A stretch of DNA of 64,000 bases, from assembly GCF_003287735.1 (NCBI RefSeq), contig NZ_NSCM01000007.1:73979-137978 (forward strand), written 5' to 3'. The translations under genes were made by a program, and so were the position numbers. Below, one piece after another: positions 43,095-57,654 of the stretch (the first letter of the stretch is position 1; every line of letters begins with the position of its first letter). Origin of the DNA: Photorhabdus bodei (GTDB taxonomy: Bacteria > Pseudomonadota > Gammaproteobacteria > Enterobacterales > Enterobacteriaceae). The notes below the pieces were generated by a model, which did no database searches, was not told the DNA's origin, and saw nothing but the letters and a program-made list of their open reading frames with translations.

Positions 43095-43715
43095 ATGCTA
43101 ACCATTTGGGGCCGTAAAAACTCTTCCAATGTAAAAAAAGTGCTCTGGTGTCTGAAAGAACTCGGTGTACCGTATAATCAAGTAGATATTGGTGGTAAAT
43201 TTGGCAAACTGGATGACCCGCAATATCTGAAAATGAATCCAAATGGGCAAATCCCCTGTTTGCAAGAAGATAATTTTGTCCTGTGGGAATCTAACGCAAT
43301 CGTTCGTTATCTTGCAGCGAAATTTGGTAAAGATGTGCTTTATCCGCAAGATTTACAGGAAAGAGCTAATGCAGATAAATGGATGGATTGGGTTGGGTCA
43401 CATCTGTTTGCTCATATCAAGCAACTCGTGATAGGTTTTATTCGCACACCTGAAGCAGAGCGGGATCAAAAGCAAATAGAACAGACCCTGGCTGAAATCG
43501 AGAAACTGATGAAAATGGTTGAGAATACTCTGGCAGAACAGAAATATCTTTCCGGCGATAAATTTGGCATGGCGGATATTGCATTAGGGCCTATGATTTA
43601 TCCTTGGCTTAATATTCCAATCAAACGCCCCTCTCTGCCAAATATTGAACGCTGGTATCAATTAATGGCAGAAAGACCAGCGTTCAAAGAAATTGTCATG
43701 ATTGAGTTAAGTTGA
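43095..43715 (+). CDS. Glutathione S-transferase family protein
   Basis: 206 residues. N-terminal thioredoxin fold with the S-N-V-K-K active-site region (RKNSSNVKKVLWCLKEL) and the glutathione-binding NPNGQIPCLQ and WESNAIVRYLA; all-helical C-terminal half with the N-capping motif FGMADIALGPMIYP. A cytoplasmic detoxification or stress enzyme; the subclass and substrate are unknown. Strong ribosome site (aaggagaagc). Confidence 0.88.
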   Translation: MLTIWGRKNSSNVKKVLWCLKELGVPYNQVDIGGKFGKLDDPQYLKMNPNGQIPCLQEDNFVLWESNAIVRYLAAKFGKDVLYPQDLQERANADKWMDWVGSHLFAHIKQLVIGFIRTPEAERDQKQIEQTLAEIEKLMKMVENTLAEQKYLSGDKFGMADIALGPMIYPWLNIPIKRPSLPNIERWYQLMAERPAFKEIVMIELS

Positions 43716-43721
43716 AAAAAA

Positions 43722-44549
43722 TCAGCTCATTGGCATCCATCTGGGATCAGGATATTGATACTTAAATCCTAATTCCTGACAAATACGGCTGCCATCAACA
43801 ATTCTGCTTCTCACCTGAGTTTCTTTTCTGGAAAACTCAGGTGGAACTAAATCAAGCTGATTACTGGCCTTAGGGTAAAATTCAGCTTTGGTTGGGTGAA
43901 CAGGCGCACATAAATTATAAATATGCCCACCTTCAGTCCTCTGAATTAACAAATTAATAGCTGAAATAACATCATCCTGATGAACTAAATTGACCGGCTG
44001 ATTACCCCCTTTAACTTCCTTTTTTCCCGCCAGAAAACGTCCGGCATGACGGCCACTGCCGACCAAACCAGCTAAACGTAAAATATCAACGGAAATATTT
44101 GGCAGTTTATGCAACCAATTCTCTAATTCAACCAATGCCTGAGCGGAAAGTGTTTCAGGGCAAAAAGGCGCATCTTCATTGAGATTGCCAGCAACAAAAC
44201 CATAAACAGAAGTAGAACTGGTGAAAATAATCCTTGGCACAGAGTATGAAAGAGCAGTATCGACAATTAACTGAACTGCCCTAACATAGTTATAACTGCC
44301 ACCCGCGGTGTGGCTTGCCGGTAAAGTGATGATCAGCACATCAGCTACCATCAGTTGTTCTAAATCATCAAGTGCGCAATTGATCTGAGGTTCCAGTTGT
44401 AACAAATAACATTCGATACCAGACATACGTGCTGCCTCTACACCATCTGGCGTCGTTTTGCTGCCAACAACCTGCATACCACTGCGACTCAATGCTTTGG
44501 CTAATGGCATCCCCAACCAACCCAGACCGATAATGGAAACTTTTTTCAT
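43722..44549 (-). CDS. yeeZ: NAD-binding SDR-family protein YeeZ
   Basis: 275 residues from the ATG preceded by aaggag. Rossmann motif GLGWLGMPLA at the N-terminus, KTTPDGVEAARMSGIECYLL, IIFTSSTSVYG and ILRLAGLVGSGRH follow E. coli YeeZ. An epimerase-like enzyme of unknown substrate. It is the divergent neighbour of the his operon in E. coli too. The stop is six bases from the convergent GST gene's stop. Confidence 0.9.
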   Translation of the reverse strand: MKKVSIIGLGWLGMPLAKALSRSGMQVVGSKTTPDGVEAARMSGIECYLLQLEPQINCALDDLEQLMVADVLIITLPASHTAGGSYNYVRAVQLIVDTALSYSVPRIIFTSSTSVYGFVAGNLNEDAPFCPETLSAQALVELENWLHKLPNISVDILRLAGLVGSGRHAGRFLAGKKEVKGGNQPVNLVHQDDVISAINLLIQRTEGGHIYNLCAPVHPTKAEFYPKASNQLDLVPPEFSRKETQVRSRIVDGSRICQELGFKYQYPDPRWMPMS

Positions 44550-44705
44550 CACCACTCCTTCTATGCCTGATATTACTTTGATTATGCAAACAATCCGAAC
44601 ATTAAGCCACTGTTATTATTGATACTGTATTTCTCCCATAGAAAACAATATTTCAAGTAAAAACAAAACATTATTACAATATAAATTTACTGTTAAAAAA
44701 ATAGA

Positions 44706-44735
44706 TTGCTTTTAGTCCATCAAATCGTATAGGTT
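44706..44735 (+). promoter_or_regulatory. Candidate his operon promoter
   Basis: -35 ttgctt and -10 tatagg (16-base spacer) or taggtt (18), about 95 bp before hisL, resembling the E. coli hisp1 layout. Confidence 0.5.
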
Positions 44736-44827
44736 GAATAGCAAGCAAAAAATTTAACCTCTGTTGGTCAGTGAATAAAAGTAACCGGCAGTAAACAGTC
44801 CGCAATCATAAATAAAGAGAAACCATT

Positions 44828-44875
44828 ATGATCCGCATTCAATTTAGCCATTACCATCATCATCATCCTGATTAG
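44828..44875 (+). CDS. hisL: his operon leader peptide
   Basis: 15 codons, MIRIQFSHYHHHHPD, with five histidines, four of them consecutive. Ribosome stalling on the His codons when charged tRNA-His is short lets the downstream antiterminator form. E. coli HisL has seven histidines in a row. Confidence 0.95.
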   Translation: MIRIQFSHYHHHHPD

Positions 44876-44938
44876 TCTTTCAGGCGATTGTGTGCTGGAA
44901 GACGTTTAGCGGGTCTTCCGGTGGCATGAATGCGATAA

Positions 44939-44973
44939 AAACCCTCGGAAGGATCCTTCCGAGGGTTTTTTTA
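44939..44973 (+). terminator. his attenuator terminator
   Basis: GC-rich stem aaccctcggaagg / ccttccgagggtt followed by seven or eight T. The upstream ggaagac..gtcttcc pair is the competing structure. Confidence 0.93.
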
Positions 44974-45000
44974 TGTTTCCGATTTTAAGTGGGGATAAAA

Positions 45001-45900
45001 ATGTTAGATAAATCACATTTACGTATCGCAATGCAGAAATCAGGCCGATTAAGCGAAGATTCACGAGAATTACTGGCTCGCTGTGGCATTAAAATCAATC
45101 TGCAACAACAGCGCCTAATTGCATTCGCAGAAAATATGCCCATTGATATCTTGCGGGTACGCGATGACGATATTCCAGGGCTGGTTATGGATGGCGTTGT
45201 CGATCTGGGTATTATCGGTGAAAATGTGCTGGAAGAAGCGCTATTAAGCCGTCGCGCTCAAGGAGAAGATCCTCGTTATTTCACTTTACGCCGCCTTGAT
45301 TTCGGTACTTGTCGCCTTTCACTGGCCGCGCCTCTAGACTACAACTACACTGGCGTCGAATGTTTACAAAATGCCCGTATCGCAACCTCTTACCCTCACC
45401 TACTAAAACGTTATCTCGATCAGAAAAAAATCCACTTTAAATCCTGTCTGCTAAATGGCTCAGTTGAAGTTGCTCCCCGCGCCGGGTTAGCCGATGCCAT
45501 CTGTGATCTGGTTTCAACTGGCGCAACACTGGAAGCGAATGGTCTGCGGGAAGTAGAAATTATCTACCGTTCCAAGGCCTGTCTTATTCAACGTGATGGT
45601 GAAATGCCCGCCGATAAACAGCAATTGATTGAGAAACTGTTGACCCGCGTTCAAGGGGTAATCCAGGCCCGTGAATCCAAATACATCATGTTGCACGCAC
45701 CAAGTGCAAAACTTGAAGAAGTGATTGCTCTGCTACCAGGGGCGGAACGTCCAACGATTTTACCGCTGGCGGGGGATCAGAACCGCGTTGCCATGCATAT
45801 GGTAAGCAGTGAAACACTGTTTTGGGAAACGATGGAGAAGCTTAAATCCCTTGGCGCCAGCTCCATTTTAGTCTTGCCGATTGAAAAGATGATGGAGTAA
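45001..45900 (+). CDS. hisG: ATP phosphoribosyltransferase
   Basis: 299 residues, the E. coli length, starting at [11 protein letters not shown]; a GTG four codons upstream lies in the ribosome site. First, feedback-inhibited step: ATP plus PRPP to PR-ATP. Long-form HisG with its C-terminal regulatory domain. Visible signatures [23 protein letters not shown] and [19 protein letters not shown]. hisD starts six bases after the stop. Confidence 0.97.
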   Translation: MLDKSHLRIAMQKSGRLSEDSRELLARCGIKINLQQQRLIAFAENMPIDILRVRDDDIPGLVMDGVVDLGIIGENVLEEALLSRRAQGEDPRYFTLRRLDFGTCRLSLAAPLDYNYTGVECLQNARIATSYPHLLKRYLDQKKIHFKSCLLNGSVEVAPRAGLADAICDLVSTGATLEANGLREVEIIYRSKACLIQRDGEMPADKQQLIEKLLTRVQGVIQARESKYIMLHAPSAKLEEVIALLPGAERPTILPLAGDQNRVAMHMVSSETLFWETMEKLKSLGASSILVLPIEKMME

Positions 45901-48329
<2,429 letters not shown>

Positions 48330-48330
<1 letters not shown>

Positions 48331-49396
48331 TGAACCAGAAACTCCTTTTTATTGATCGGGATGGTACGCTGATCACTGAACCGCCAACAGATTTTCAAGT
48401 TGATCGTCTGGATAAACTGGTACTGGAAACCGAGGTTATTCCTGCTCTGCTTGCCCTGCAAAAATCGGGGTTCAAACTGATTATGATCACTAATCAGGAT
48501 GGTCTTGGCACAGATAGTTTTCCATTAGAACAATTTGAACCACCACATAACCTGATGATGCAGATTTTCAATTCTCAAGGTATCCATTTTGATGAAGTTT
48601 TAATCTGCCCTCACAAACCAGAAGAGAACTGTCATTGCCGTAAGCCAAAAATAAAACTAGTGGAAAAATATCTGGCAGAAAGCATGATGGATACCGCTAA
48701 CAGCTATGTGATTGGTGACCGGGAAACCGATCTGCAACTGGCAAAAAATATGGGCATTCAGGGGTTACGTTACCATCCGAAAAACCTTGGCTGGTCCGCC
48801 ATCAGTGAACGACTAACCCGTCAAGACCGTCACGCTCATGTTCAACGTGTCACTAAAGAGACATCCATCAACATTGACGTTTGGCTTGATCATGAAGGTG
48901 GCAGCGATATCAATACCGGTGTCGGTTTTTTTGACCATATGTTGGATCAGATTGCTACCCACGGTGGTTTCCGCATGCATGTTCAGGTTAAAGGCGATCT
49001 CTGTATTGATGATCACCACACCGTTGAGGATACCGGTCTGGCATTAGGGGAAGCATTGAAACTGGCTTTAGGAGATAAACGGGGCATCTGTCGCTTTGGT
49101 TTTGTGTTGCCAATGGATGAATGCCTTGCCCGCTGTGCTCTCGATATTTCCGGTCGCCCTCATCTGGAATATAAAGCTGAATTCAAACACCAGCGGGTGG
49201 GTGATCTGAGTACTGAAATGATTGAGCACTTCTTTCGTTCACTCTCTTATGCAATGGCCTGTACACTGCATCTGAAAACGAAAAGCAGCAACGATCATCA
49301 CAGAGCAGAAAGCCTGTTTAAAGCCTTTGGCCGAACACTACGTCAGGCAATTCGGGTAGAAGGCGATACATTGCCAAGTTCCAAAGGGGTTCTGTG

Positions 49397-49397
<1 letters not shown>
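48330..49397 (+). CDS. hisB: Bifunctional histidinol-phosphatase / IGP dehydratase
   Basis: 355 residues, the enteric fused form. The N-terminal HAD phosphatase has D9-R-D11-G-T and a zinc loop [11 protein letters not shown]; the C-terminal imidazoleglycerol-phosphate dehydratase (from about 168) has [17 protein letters not shown] and [10 protein letters not shown]. Its ATG shares a base with the preceding stop. Confidence 0.97.
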
Positions 49398-51496
<2,099 letters not shown>

Positions 51497-51503
<7 letters not shown>

Positions 51504-52102
51504 CCGCACAACAAATCGAAAAACTGGATTGGGAAAAAGTCGCTTATATGATGCCGGTTATTGTGCAACATGCTATATCCGGCGATGTCCTCATGATGGG
51601 CTACATGAATAAAGAAGCACTGAATATTACTATCAGTTCAGGCAAAATCACTTTTTTTTCCCGCAGTAAACAACGTCTGTGGACCAAAGGTGAAAGCTCC
51701 GGCCATTTTCTTAATTTGGTCAATATCTATCCTGATTGTGACAATGATACCCTGTTGGCACTCGCAGACCCAATCGGCCCTACCTGCCACTTTGGTACAT
51801 ACAGTTGCTTTGCTCCGGCACAAACTGAATGGGGATTTCTCTATCAGCTTGAAAAATTGCTGACAAGTCGCAAAACGGCCGACCCTGACCACTCATACAC
51901 CGCAAAATTATATGCCAGCGGTACTAAACGAATCGCTCAGAAAGTGGGTGAAGAAGGGGTAGAAACTGCTTTAGCCGCGACAGTTAATAATAGAGAAGAG
52001 CTAACAAATGAAGCAGCAGACCTGATGTATCACCTGATGGTTTTACTACAGGATCAAGAGCTGGATCTGAGTTCCGTCATTCGTCGATTAAAAGAAAGAT
52101 AA
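51497..52102 (+). CDS. hisI: Bifunctional PR-AMP cyclohydrolase / PR-ATP pyrophosphatase
   Basis: 201 residues from a TTG start that overlaps hisF by seven bases. The N-terminal cyclohydrolase has [18 protein letters not shown] and the metal site DCDNDTLL; the C-terminal pyrophosphatase (from about 115) has [14 protein letters not shown] and [14 protein letters not shown]. Steps two and three of the pathway; last gene of the operon. No ATG alternative fits. Confidence 0.95.
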
Positions 52103-52140
52103 TTACCCAAGGAAATAGGTACAGCGGATACATACAATTC

Positions 52141-52265
52141 TATACCCGTTATCTTTCAAGTTGCCTCTTTGTTGGCCGCACTCACTCACCCCGGTCACAT
52201 AGTTTGCTATGCTCCCGGGGATTCGCTCCCTTGCCGTCGCGATGCATCTTGAAATCCATAGGGTA
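52141..52265 (+). repeat. ERIC element, first of a tandem pair
   Basis: Full-length copy 38 bp after hisI, ending gggta and leading directly into a second copy. Confidence 0.92.
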
Positions 52266-52266
52266 A

Positions 52267-52392
52267 TATACCCGTTATCTTTCAAGTTGCCTCTTTGTTG
52301 GCTTCACTCACTCACCCCGGTCACATAGTTATCTATGCTCCCGGGGATTCGCTCCCTTGCCGCCGCGATGCATCTTGAAATCCATAGGGTAA
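52267..52392 (+). repeat. ERIC element, second of a tandem pair
   Basis: Same orientation, one base after the first. The two differ at scattered positions (for example tttgctatg against ttatctatg), so they are not a fresh duplication. Confidence 0.92.
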
Positions 52393-52482
52393 TGTACATA
52401 TCGCTTCCCTCTGTAACCGCGATCTACGGCCCTTTTCCGGTAGATGAAAAGGCAAAAGCCAGTCACACGAAAAACGATTATC

Positions 52483-52511
52483 AGGCGACGTAGACGTCTA
52501 CGTCGCCTTTT
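52483..52511. terminator. Perfect 26 bp palindrome with T tail
   Basis: aggcgacgtagac / gtctacgtcgcct without an unpaired loop, then tttt. It lies between hisI and yiaY and may end either transcript. Confidence 0.6.
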
Positions 52512-52569
52512 AGTGACGGCTCCCCGCCCAATTAGGCATAGGTATCTACACGAAATGAACGTTTATAAA

Positions 52570-53721
52570 TCACATGGCAGCTTTAAAGATCGAAACAATT
52601 TCTTCATGGGTAGCTTGAGTGGGATTAGTCAAACAACATATATCTTTCAAGGCATTAGTTGCTAATTCTGGTAAATCTTCTAGTTTGACATTCAGTTCCG
52701 CTAAACCCGACGGAATACCAATATCTTTTAACAATTTACGAATTTCAGCAATACATGCCGCAGCCCCTTGTTGATCATTCATAGCGCTTACATCTACCCC
52801 CATCGCAGCGGCAATATCTTTCAAACGACCCGAAACTGCTTTAGCGTTGAACTCTTGAACGTGTGGTAATAAAACCGCATTACATACACCGTGTGGTAAA
52901 TCATAAGTACCACCCAATTGGTGAGACATGGCGTGAACATATCCCAGTAATGCACTATTAAACGCCATCCCCGCCAAGAATTGTGCATAGGCCATGTTTT
53001 CACGTGCTTCTATATTATTCCCATCTGCGACTGCCTGGCGTAAAGAGTGACTAATCATCGAGATTGCTTTCAGTGCACAAGCATCCGTTATTGGGTTAGC
53101 CGCGACAGAAACATAAGCTTCAACCGCATGAGTCATTGCATCCATTCCAGTTGCGGCGGTTAACCCTTTCGGCATGCCCACCATCAATTCTGGATCGTTC
53201 ACAGACAAAACAGGTGTTATTTTCTTATCAGCAATGGCCATTTTAATATGGCTCTCAGTATCGGTAATGACACAGAAACGTGACATTTCTGACGCAGTAC
53301 CCGCAGTAGTATTAACTGAGATTAATGGCAAATGCGGTTTAGATGAACGACCAATACCTACATAATCCCGAATATCTCCTCCATTAGCAGCGACCAACAC
53401 AATCGCTTTTGCACAATCATGTGGCGAACCACCCCCTAAAGAAATAACGCAATCGCTATTATGCTGACGCAGAATATCCAAACCTTCCTCAACGTTAACT
53501 GTCGTCGGATTCGGATTGGTACCATCATAGACCGTACTCTCAATATCAACATCAGATAATAAAGATTGAACTTTTGCCACTATTCCAATTTCATTTAAAA
53601 CATGATCCGTCACAATCAATGCTCGCTTGTAACCATCACCTTTCATTGCATTTACCGCTTCAACCAAACAACCGGCACCAAACATATTTACCGATGTCAT
53701 AAAAAAAGTTGTAGTTATCAT
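52570..53721 (-). CDS. yiaY: Iron-containing alcohol dehydrogenase YiaY
   Basis: 383 residues, identical in length to E. coli YiaY and very similar throughout. NAD-binding [12 protein letters not shown] (residues about 97-108); iron ligands in [22 protein letters not shown] and [14 protein letters not shown]. It interconverts primary alcohols and aldehydes, probably in anaerobic metabolism. It stands alone, with an ERIC element upstream. Confidence 0.93.
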   Translation of the reverse strand: MITTTFFMTSVNMFGAGCLVEAVNAMKGDGYKRALIVTDHVLNEIGIVAKVQSLLSDVDIESTVYDGTNPNPTTVNVEEGLDILRQHNSDCVISLGGGSPHDCAKAIVLVAANGGDIRDYVGIGRSSKPHLPLISVNTTAGTASEMSRFCVITDTESHIKMAIADKKITPVLSVNDPELMVGMPKGLTAATGMDAMTHAVEAYVSVAANPITDACALKAISMISHSLRQAVADGNNIEARENMAYAQFLAGMAFNSALLGYVHAMSHQLGGTYDLPHGVCNAVLLPHVQEFNAKAVSGRLKDIAAAMGVDVSAMNDQQGAAACIAEIRKLLKDIGIPSGLAELNVKLEDLPELATNALKDICCLTNPTQATHEEIVSIFKAAM

Positions 53722-54141
53722 TGATAATTCCTTATATTAAAATAGTTCTAGAATGAAAATATATAAAAAGTAAAATTTGAAAAATCACCTAATGGAACTA
53801 AAAATCATTATATTACGACAAACATAAATAATAGCTCTATTTAAACCACACAATTCAAAAAATATAAATATACCCGTCATCTTTCAAGTTGCCTCTTTGT
53901 TGGCTGCACTCACTCACCCCGGTCACATAGTTATCTATGCTCCCGGGGATTCGCTCCCTTGCCGCCGCGATGCATCTTGAAATCCATAGGGTATATATCT
54001 CGGTAGAGTTAGATAATGTTTATTAAAATAGATATTCGATAATTTTCCCTCTTGGTAATATATGCCATTGGCAATATAATAAATACAATAATCGAGAAGA
54101 TTAATATATCAATTCACAAAGTTATTACTTAGGAGTTTATT
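53722..54141. promoter_or_regulatory. Divergent yiaY / yeaK region
   Basis: 420 bp, AT-rich, no gene; an ERIC copy fills the middle third. Confidence 0.45.
53869..53995 (+). repeat. ERIC element
   Basis: Full-length copy between the divergent yiaY and yeaK genes. Confidence 0.93.
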
Positions 54142-54633
54142 TTGTCCTCTAACGAAATATTTAACCGCCTGACCACATTACTGGATAATCATCATGCCAG
54201 CTATCGGGTGATGGAACATTCAACCGCCGGACATTCTGAAGAAGTTGCAAAAATCCGTGGTACACAACTTGGACAAGGGGCAAAAGGATTAGTTTGCCAT
54301 GTTAAAGGGGAAGGATTCCGCCAATATGTACTCGCTGTACTGCCTGCGGATCAACAAGCAGACCTCTCTTCACTGGCAAAACAGATCGGTGGCAACCGCG
54401 CCTCACTGGCAAGTCCTAAAGAAGTTTTTGAACTGACTCAATGTGTATTTGGTGCTATTCCACCTTTTAGTTTTCATCCAGATCTGAAACTGGTTGCAGA
54501 CCCTTTATTATTTGAACGTTTTGATGAACTGGCTTTTAATGCCGGTAGCCTTGAACGCTCAGTGATTCTTAACACCCAAGATTACCATCGAATTGCACAA
54601 CCTGAATTGGTGAGTTTTCGTCGGGTAGAATAA
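54142..54633 (+). CDS. yeaK: Mischarged aminoacyl-tRNA deacylase YeaK
   Basis: 163 residues from a TTG start six bases after aggag. YbaK/ProX-type editing domain, nearly identical to E. coli YeaK: RGTQLGQGAKGLVCHVKG, LPADQQADLSSLAKQIGG, FGAIPPFSFHP, LKLVADPLLFERFDELAFNAG. It removes wrongly attached small amino acids such as serine from tRNA in trans. In E. coli it is elsewhere on the chromosome. Confidence 0.93.
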   Translation: MSSNEIFNRLTTLLDNHHASYRVMEHSTAGHSEEVAKIRGTQLGQGAKGLVCHVKGEGFRQYVLAVLPADQQADLSSLAKQIGGNRASLASPKEVFELTQCVFGAIPPFSFHPDLKLVADPLLFERFDELAFNAGSLERSVILNTQDYHRIAQPELVSFRRVE

Positions 54634-55126
54634 ATACCATCGCGAAAAATGATATTTGCCAAATAGCCTATAAAAATAGGCTATTTAAGATAATATTTTA
54701 AACATATTCATTTAAAATAGTAACTATCCCGCCCCAATAAGTTTATATCATTAGATAAAGTCATTATTATTGCTACATTATATAAACATTAAACAAAGAG
54801 GTATAATTATCAAATACCATGAATATCTAATTATTCACTATTGAGCCATATACAAAAAATTATCAATTACATTAGGGGATAATTCCCTACCAAAATAAAA
54901 CTGTTTCTTGATAGGAATTTTCAATTATTTTTAATTTCAGAACCTTTATTTCAAATATCGGTATAAAATGACATGTCAATTATATTAATGTTGTATTGAC
55001 AACAATTTAATATGCCTATTCATTATATTTTATTAAATACAAAAACCCACACTCATTGTATTCTCATATCTCTTTCAATAAGAAAGATGACGTTTTTTTA
55101 AAATAAAGTTTAAGGAATAGAAAAAT
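54634..55126. promoter_or_regulatory. Upstream region of the first crystallin-like gene
   Basis: 490 bp, very AT-rich, no gene. A hairpin-like ttgccaaatagcctataaaaataggctattt just after yeaK (stem aatagcctat / ataggctatt, about 54661-54688) probably ends that transcript. The following gene has an aaggaatag ribosome site. Confidence 0.5.
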
Positions 55127-55747
55127 ATGACTAATAAGCTAGTTACAGGTGCAACTTTTTTCGATAGAAAATACTTTCTGGGTGAAGCGCACCATTATCC
55201 AGAAAACGACATCATTATTCCATTGCCTTATGATCTTAACGATAGATTCCGCTCAGTAAGAATTGGAACGCTATCAAAAGTTTATGCATGGCGTCATCAG
55301 AGTAATTGTGAACCAGGTCAACGCTATCGTGAATGGGAATACGATCACCCAGATATTGATAGAGAAATTAGAGGATTATCTAAGTTTAAAGTGGCACCAA
55401 AAGATACCTGCTTGGTTGCATTAAGACTTATTGATGATACTCATTCAGGTATTAAATTCTCAATGTTCACGAATACACATTGCGTGGGTCCAGTTGAAAC
55501 AACAACTGATGATGATTATGCACTGGTTGGTATATTGCCATTTGAGACCGAGTTAGTCACTGCCATTGCAATAAGAAATACCAGTACTGGAGTATATATC
55601 AATAACGGATCATTCTATTTCTATCGTGATGCAAATGGTGTTGTTACTATTGATGAGAAAGCTAATTTCCCTAAAAATCTCAGAATAGTTAATGTAGGTG
55701 GCAATCGTTTTGATATTCATATTATCAGTACTGATTTTTCTCACTAA
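55127..55747 (+). CDS. Beta/gamma-crystallin-like protein (paralog 1)
   Basis: 206 residues, no signal peptide. Residues 8-90 carry two Greek-key-like motifs: TFFDRKYFLGEAHHYP with LNDRFRSVRIG, then AWRHQ...YREWEYDHPDI with IRGLSKFKV. This matches the F-x-(N/Y)-F-x-G ... S-V-R-x pattern of microbial beta/gamma-crystallins such as Myxococcus Protein S. The usual calcium box (N/D)(N/D)xx(S/T)S is degenerate (NDRFRS), so calcium binding is doubtful. Residues 95-206 form a second beta-rich domain I do not recognise. Probably an abundant or stress-related cytosolic protein; function unknown. A strong hairpin follows. Confidence 0.65.
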   Translation: MTNKLVTGATFFDRKYFLGEAHHYPENDIIIPLPYDLNDRFRSVRIGTLSKVYAWRHQSNCEPGQRYREWEYDHPDIDREIRGLSKFKVAPKDTCLVALRLIDDTHSGIKFSMFTNTHCVGPVETTTDDDYALVGILPFETELVTAIAIRNTSTGVYINNGSFYFYRDANGVVTIDEKANFPKNLRIVNVGGNRFDIHIISTDFSH

Positions 55748-55813
55748 TCCGGTCATAATGTAACAATAATTAACCGTCGTTTTCAGACAGGCTACGTTCT
55801 GAAAATTTAAGCA

Positions 55814-55851
55814 ACACCGTTGCGGAATATCATCAAAAACCGCAACGGTGT
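55814..55851. terminator. Hairpin after crystallin-like gene 1
   Basis: 12 bp stem acaccgttgcgg / ccgcaacggtgt with a 14-base loop; a homologous hairpin follows the second gene. Confidence 0.68.
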
Positions 55852-55905
55852 ATTCATAAATCAGCAAAAATTTCGTGGTTATAAATAATTTTTTATTTAT
55901 CATGA

Positions 55906-56004
55906 TATACCCTATGGATTTCAAGATTATCGCGACGGCAAGGGCGCGAATCCCCGGGAGCATAGCGAACGATGTGATCAGGGTGAGAGAGTGCAGCCAA
56001 CAAA
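55906..56004 (-). repeat. Truncated ERIC element
   Basis: Reverse-oriented; begins tataccc but lacks the last ~25 bp (gaggcaacttgaaag...), and has small internal losses (tcaagattatcgcg). Confidence 0.88.
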
Positions 56005-56842
56005 TCCTTAACCATTAGCTAGCCATTCATTGTTATTTATCCTTTTTCTATAAAAATTTATAATCAAAAAATCAAATAGTCACTTAACCTTTAAAAAAAC
56101 ATTAAATTAAGATCCACAAGAAATAATTTTCACAAGCTATTTCTTTTGAGATAAATATTTCTCTAATGATTAATTTTAAAAATTATATAAAAACCCAACC
56201 ATTCCATTATTAAATATCTTATTTTAGGTATTTTCATAATATTATTAATAAATACCCTATTGATTTCAAGATGCATCGCGGCGGCAAGGGAGTGAATCCC
56301 CGGGAGCATAGCAAACTATGTGACCGGGGTGAGTGAGCGCAGCCAACAAAGAGGCAACTTGAAAGATGACGGGTAAAAAACAATCTCATAGTATCTATTC
56401 AAAACACCAAGCATGAAAAATATTCACAATCAAATTGAATACTAAATTTAAGATACAAGATTCACTAAAAATATCAAATTTTCACATTTCAATCAGTCAA
56501 TTTGACTATACTAATATAATTATAAAAATATTATTCGGTATTTTTTAAACAACTTTACTTTATGTATTTTTATGCTAATTTTAACATTAACCCATAGAAT
56601 ATTATTCTTCTATTGACTGGATATATTGCATCTAAAGATGAGGAATAAATGAATTATCAGTGGGAAATATTACACAGAAAAAATCCAATTTTCACAAATA
56701 GTATAAACGAGTAAATACTATATATTTCACATTAATACAATCAGGTATATACTTCCAGAAAAACATTACATACGGGTTTATTAACGGAAAATTTTTTTGG
56801 CAACCTATATATTACTTACATTAACTTTGAGGAATAGAAAAA
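56005..56842. promoter_or_regulatory. Region upstream of the second crystallin-like gene
   Basis: AT-rich, no gene apart from one ERIC copy. The gene's leader ends in gaggaatag, the same ribosome site as paralog 1. Confidence 0.45.
56252..56375 (-). repeat. ERIC element
   Basis: Reverse-oriented, nearly full copy with ends reduced to ataccc...gggta. Confidence 0.91.
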
Positions 56843-57472
56843 ATGACAAAAGAATTAATTACAGGCGTCACGTTTTTCGAAGAGAAAAACTATCAGGGTA
56901 AGTCACATGATTACCCAGAGCTCGATAAAATTATATCGCTCCCTTCCAATCTTAACGATAAATTTCGTTCAGTAAAAATTGGAAAGTTATCAAAAGTCCA
57001 TGCGTGGCGTCACTATAATGATCCAGAGAGTAAATATTATGAATGGGTAGTCGACAATCCAGATATCGATAAAGAAATTAGAGGGTTATCGAAATTCAGA
57101 ATTATACAGAAAGATACAAAACTGGTTGCACTAAGAATCATTGATGATACTCATTCAGATACAAAATTCTCTATGATCATTAAGATATTTAATGGAGAAG
57201 AAGAGGAAACAATCGACGTTAACGCAACAACAGATGATAATTATACAGTCGTTAACGAACTACTGGTACAGAAAGAGATAGTCACTTCAATTTATGTCAG
57301 AGATGTCAACACCGGAGAATATATTGGTAACGGATCATTTTATTTTTCTTATGATGCTATCGGTATCGCAACTATTTATGAAGGTCTCAATTTCCCTAAA
57401 AACTTGAAACTGGTTCATGTAGGAAATAATCGTTTTGATTTTCACATTATTAGCACTGATCCTATTGCTTAA
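56843..57472 (+). CDS. Beta/gamma-crystallin-like protein (paralog 2)
   Basis: 209 residues, similar over the full length to the protein at 55127. First motif VTFFEEKNYQGKSHDYP with LNDKFRSVKIG, second AWRHYN...YYEWVVDNPDI with IRGLSKFRI. The C-terminal half keeps VALRIIDDTHS, NGSFYFSYDAIG, LNFPKNLKLVHVGNNRFDFHIIS. A short insertion (IFNGEEEETIDVNA region) distinguishes it. The conserved C-terminal domain in both copies suggests it is the working part. Function unknown. Confidence 0.65.
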   Translation: MTKELITGVTFFEEKNYQGKSHDYPELDKIISLPSNLNDKFRSVKIGKLSKVHAWRHYNDPESKYYEWVVDNPDIDKEIRGLSKFRIIQKDTKLVALRIIDDTHSDTKFSMIIKIFNGEEEETIDVNATTDDNYTVVNELLVQKEIVTSIYVRDVNTGEYIGNGSFYFSYDAIGIATIYEGLNFPKNLKLVHVGNNRFDFHIISTDPIA

Positions 57473-57530
57473 TTCGGGATTAATGTGACAATCATCACTC
57501 TCAGACAAATTTTATTCTGAAATTTAAACT

Positions 57531-57570
57531 ACGCCGTTGCGGTATATTTGTTAAAAAACCGCAACGACGT
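57531..57570. terminator. Hairpin after crystallin-like gene 2
   Basis: 13 bp arms acgccgttgcggt / accgcaacgacgt with one mismatch, homologous to the hairpin at 55814. Confidence 0.65.
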
Positions 57571-57654
57571 GTTCCAGATGATCGCGGAAATTAAAACCAC
57601 ATCATATCTGATGTAAATTTATCCACTTTCCTGGTCAATCGGTGATAACCGGGC

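Noticed and set aside
52444..52665. Arginine-rich open frame upstream of yiaY
   Set aside because: It spans the 26 bp palindrome and runs antisense into the end of yiaY; the composition follows from the palindrome.
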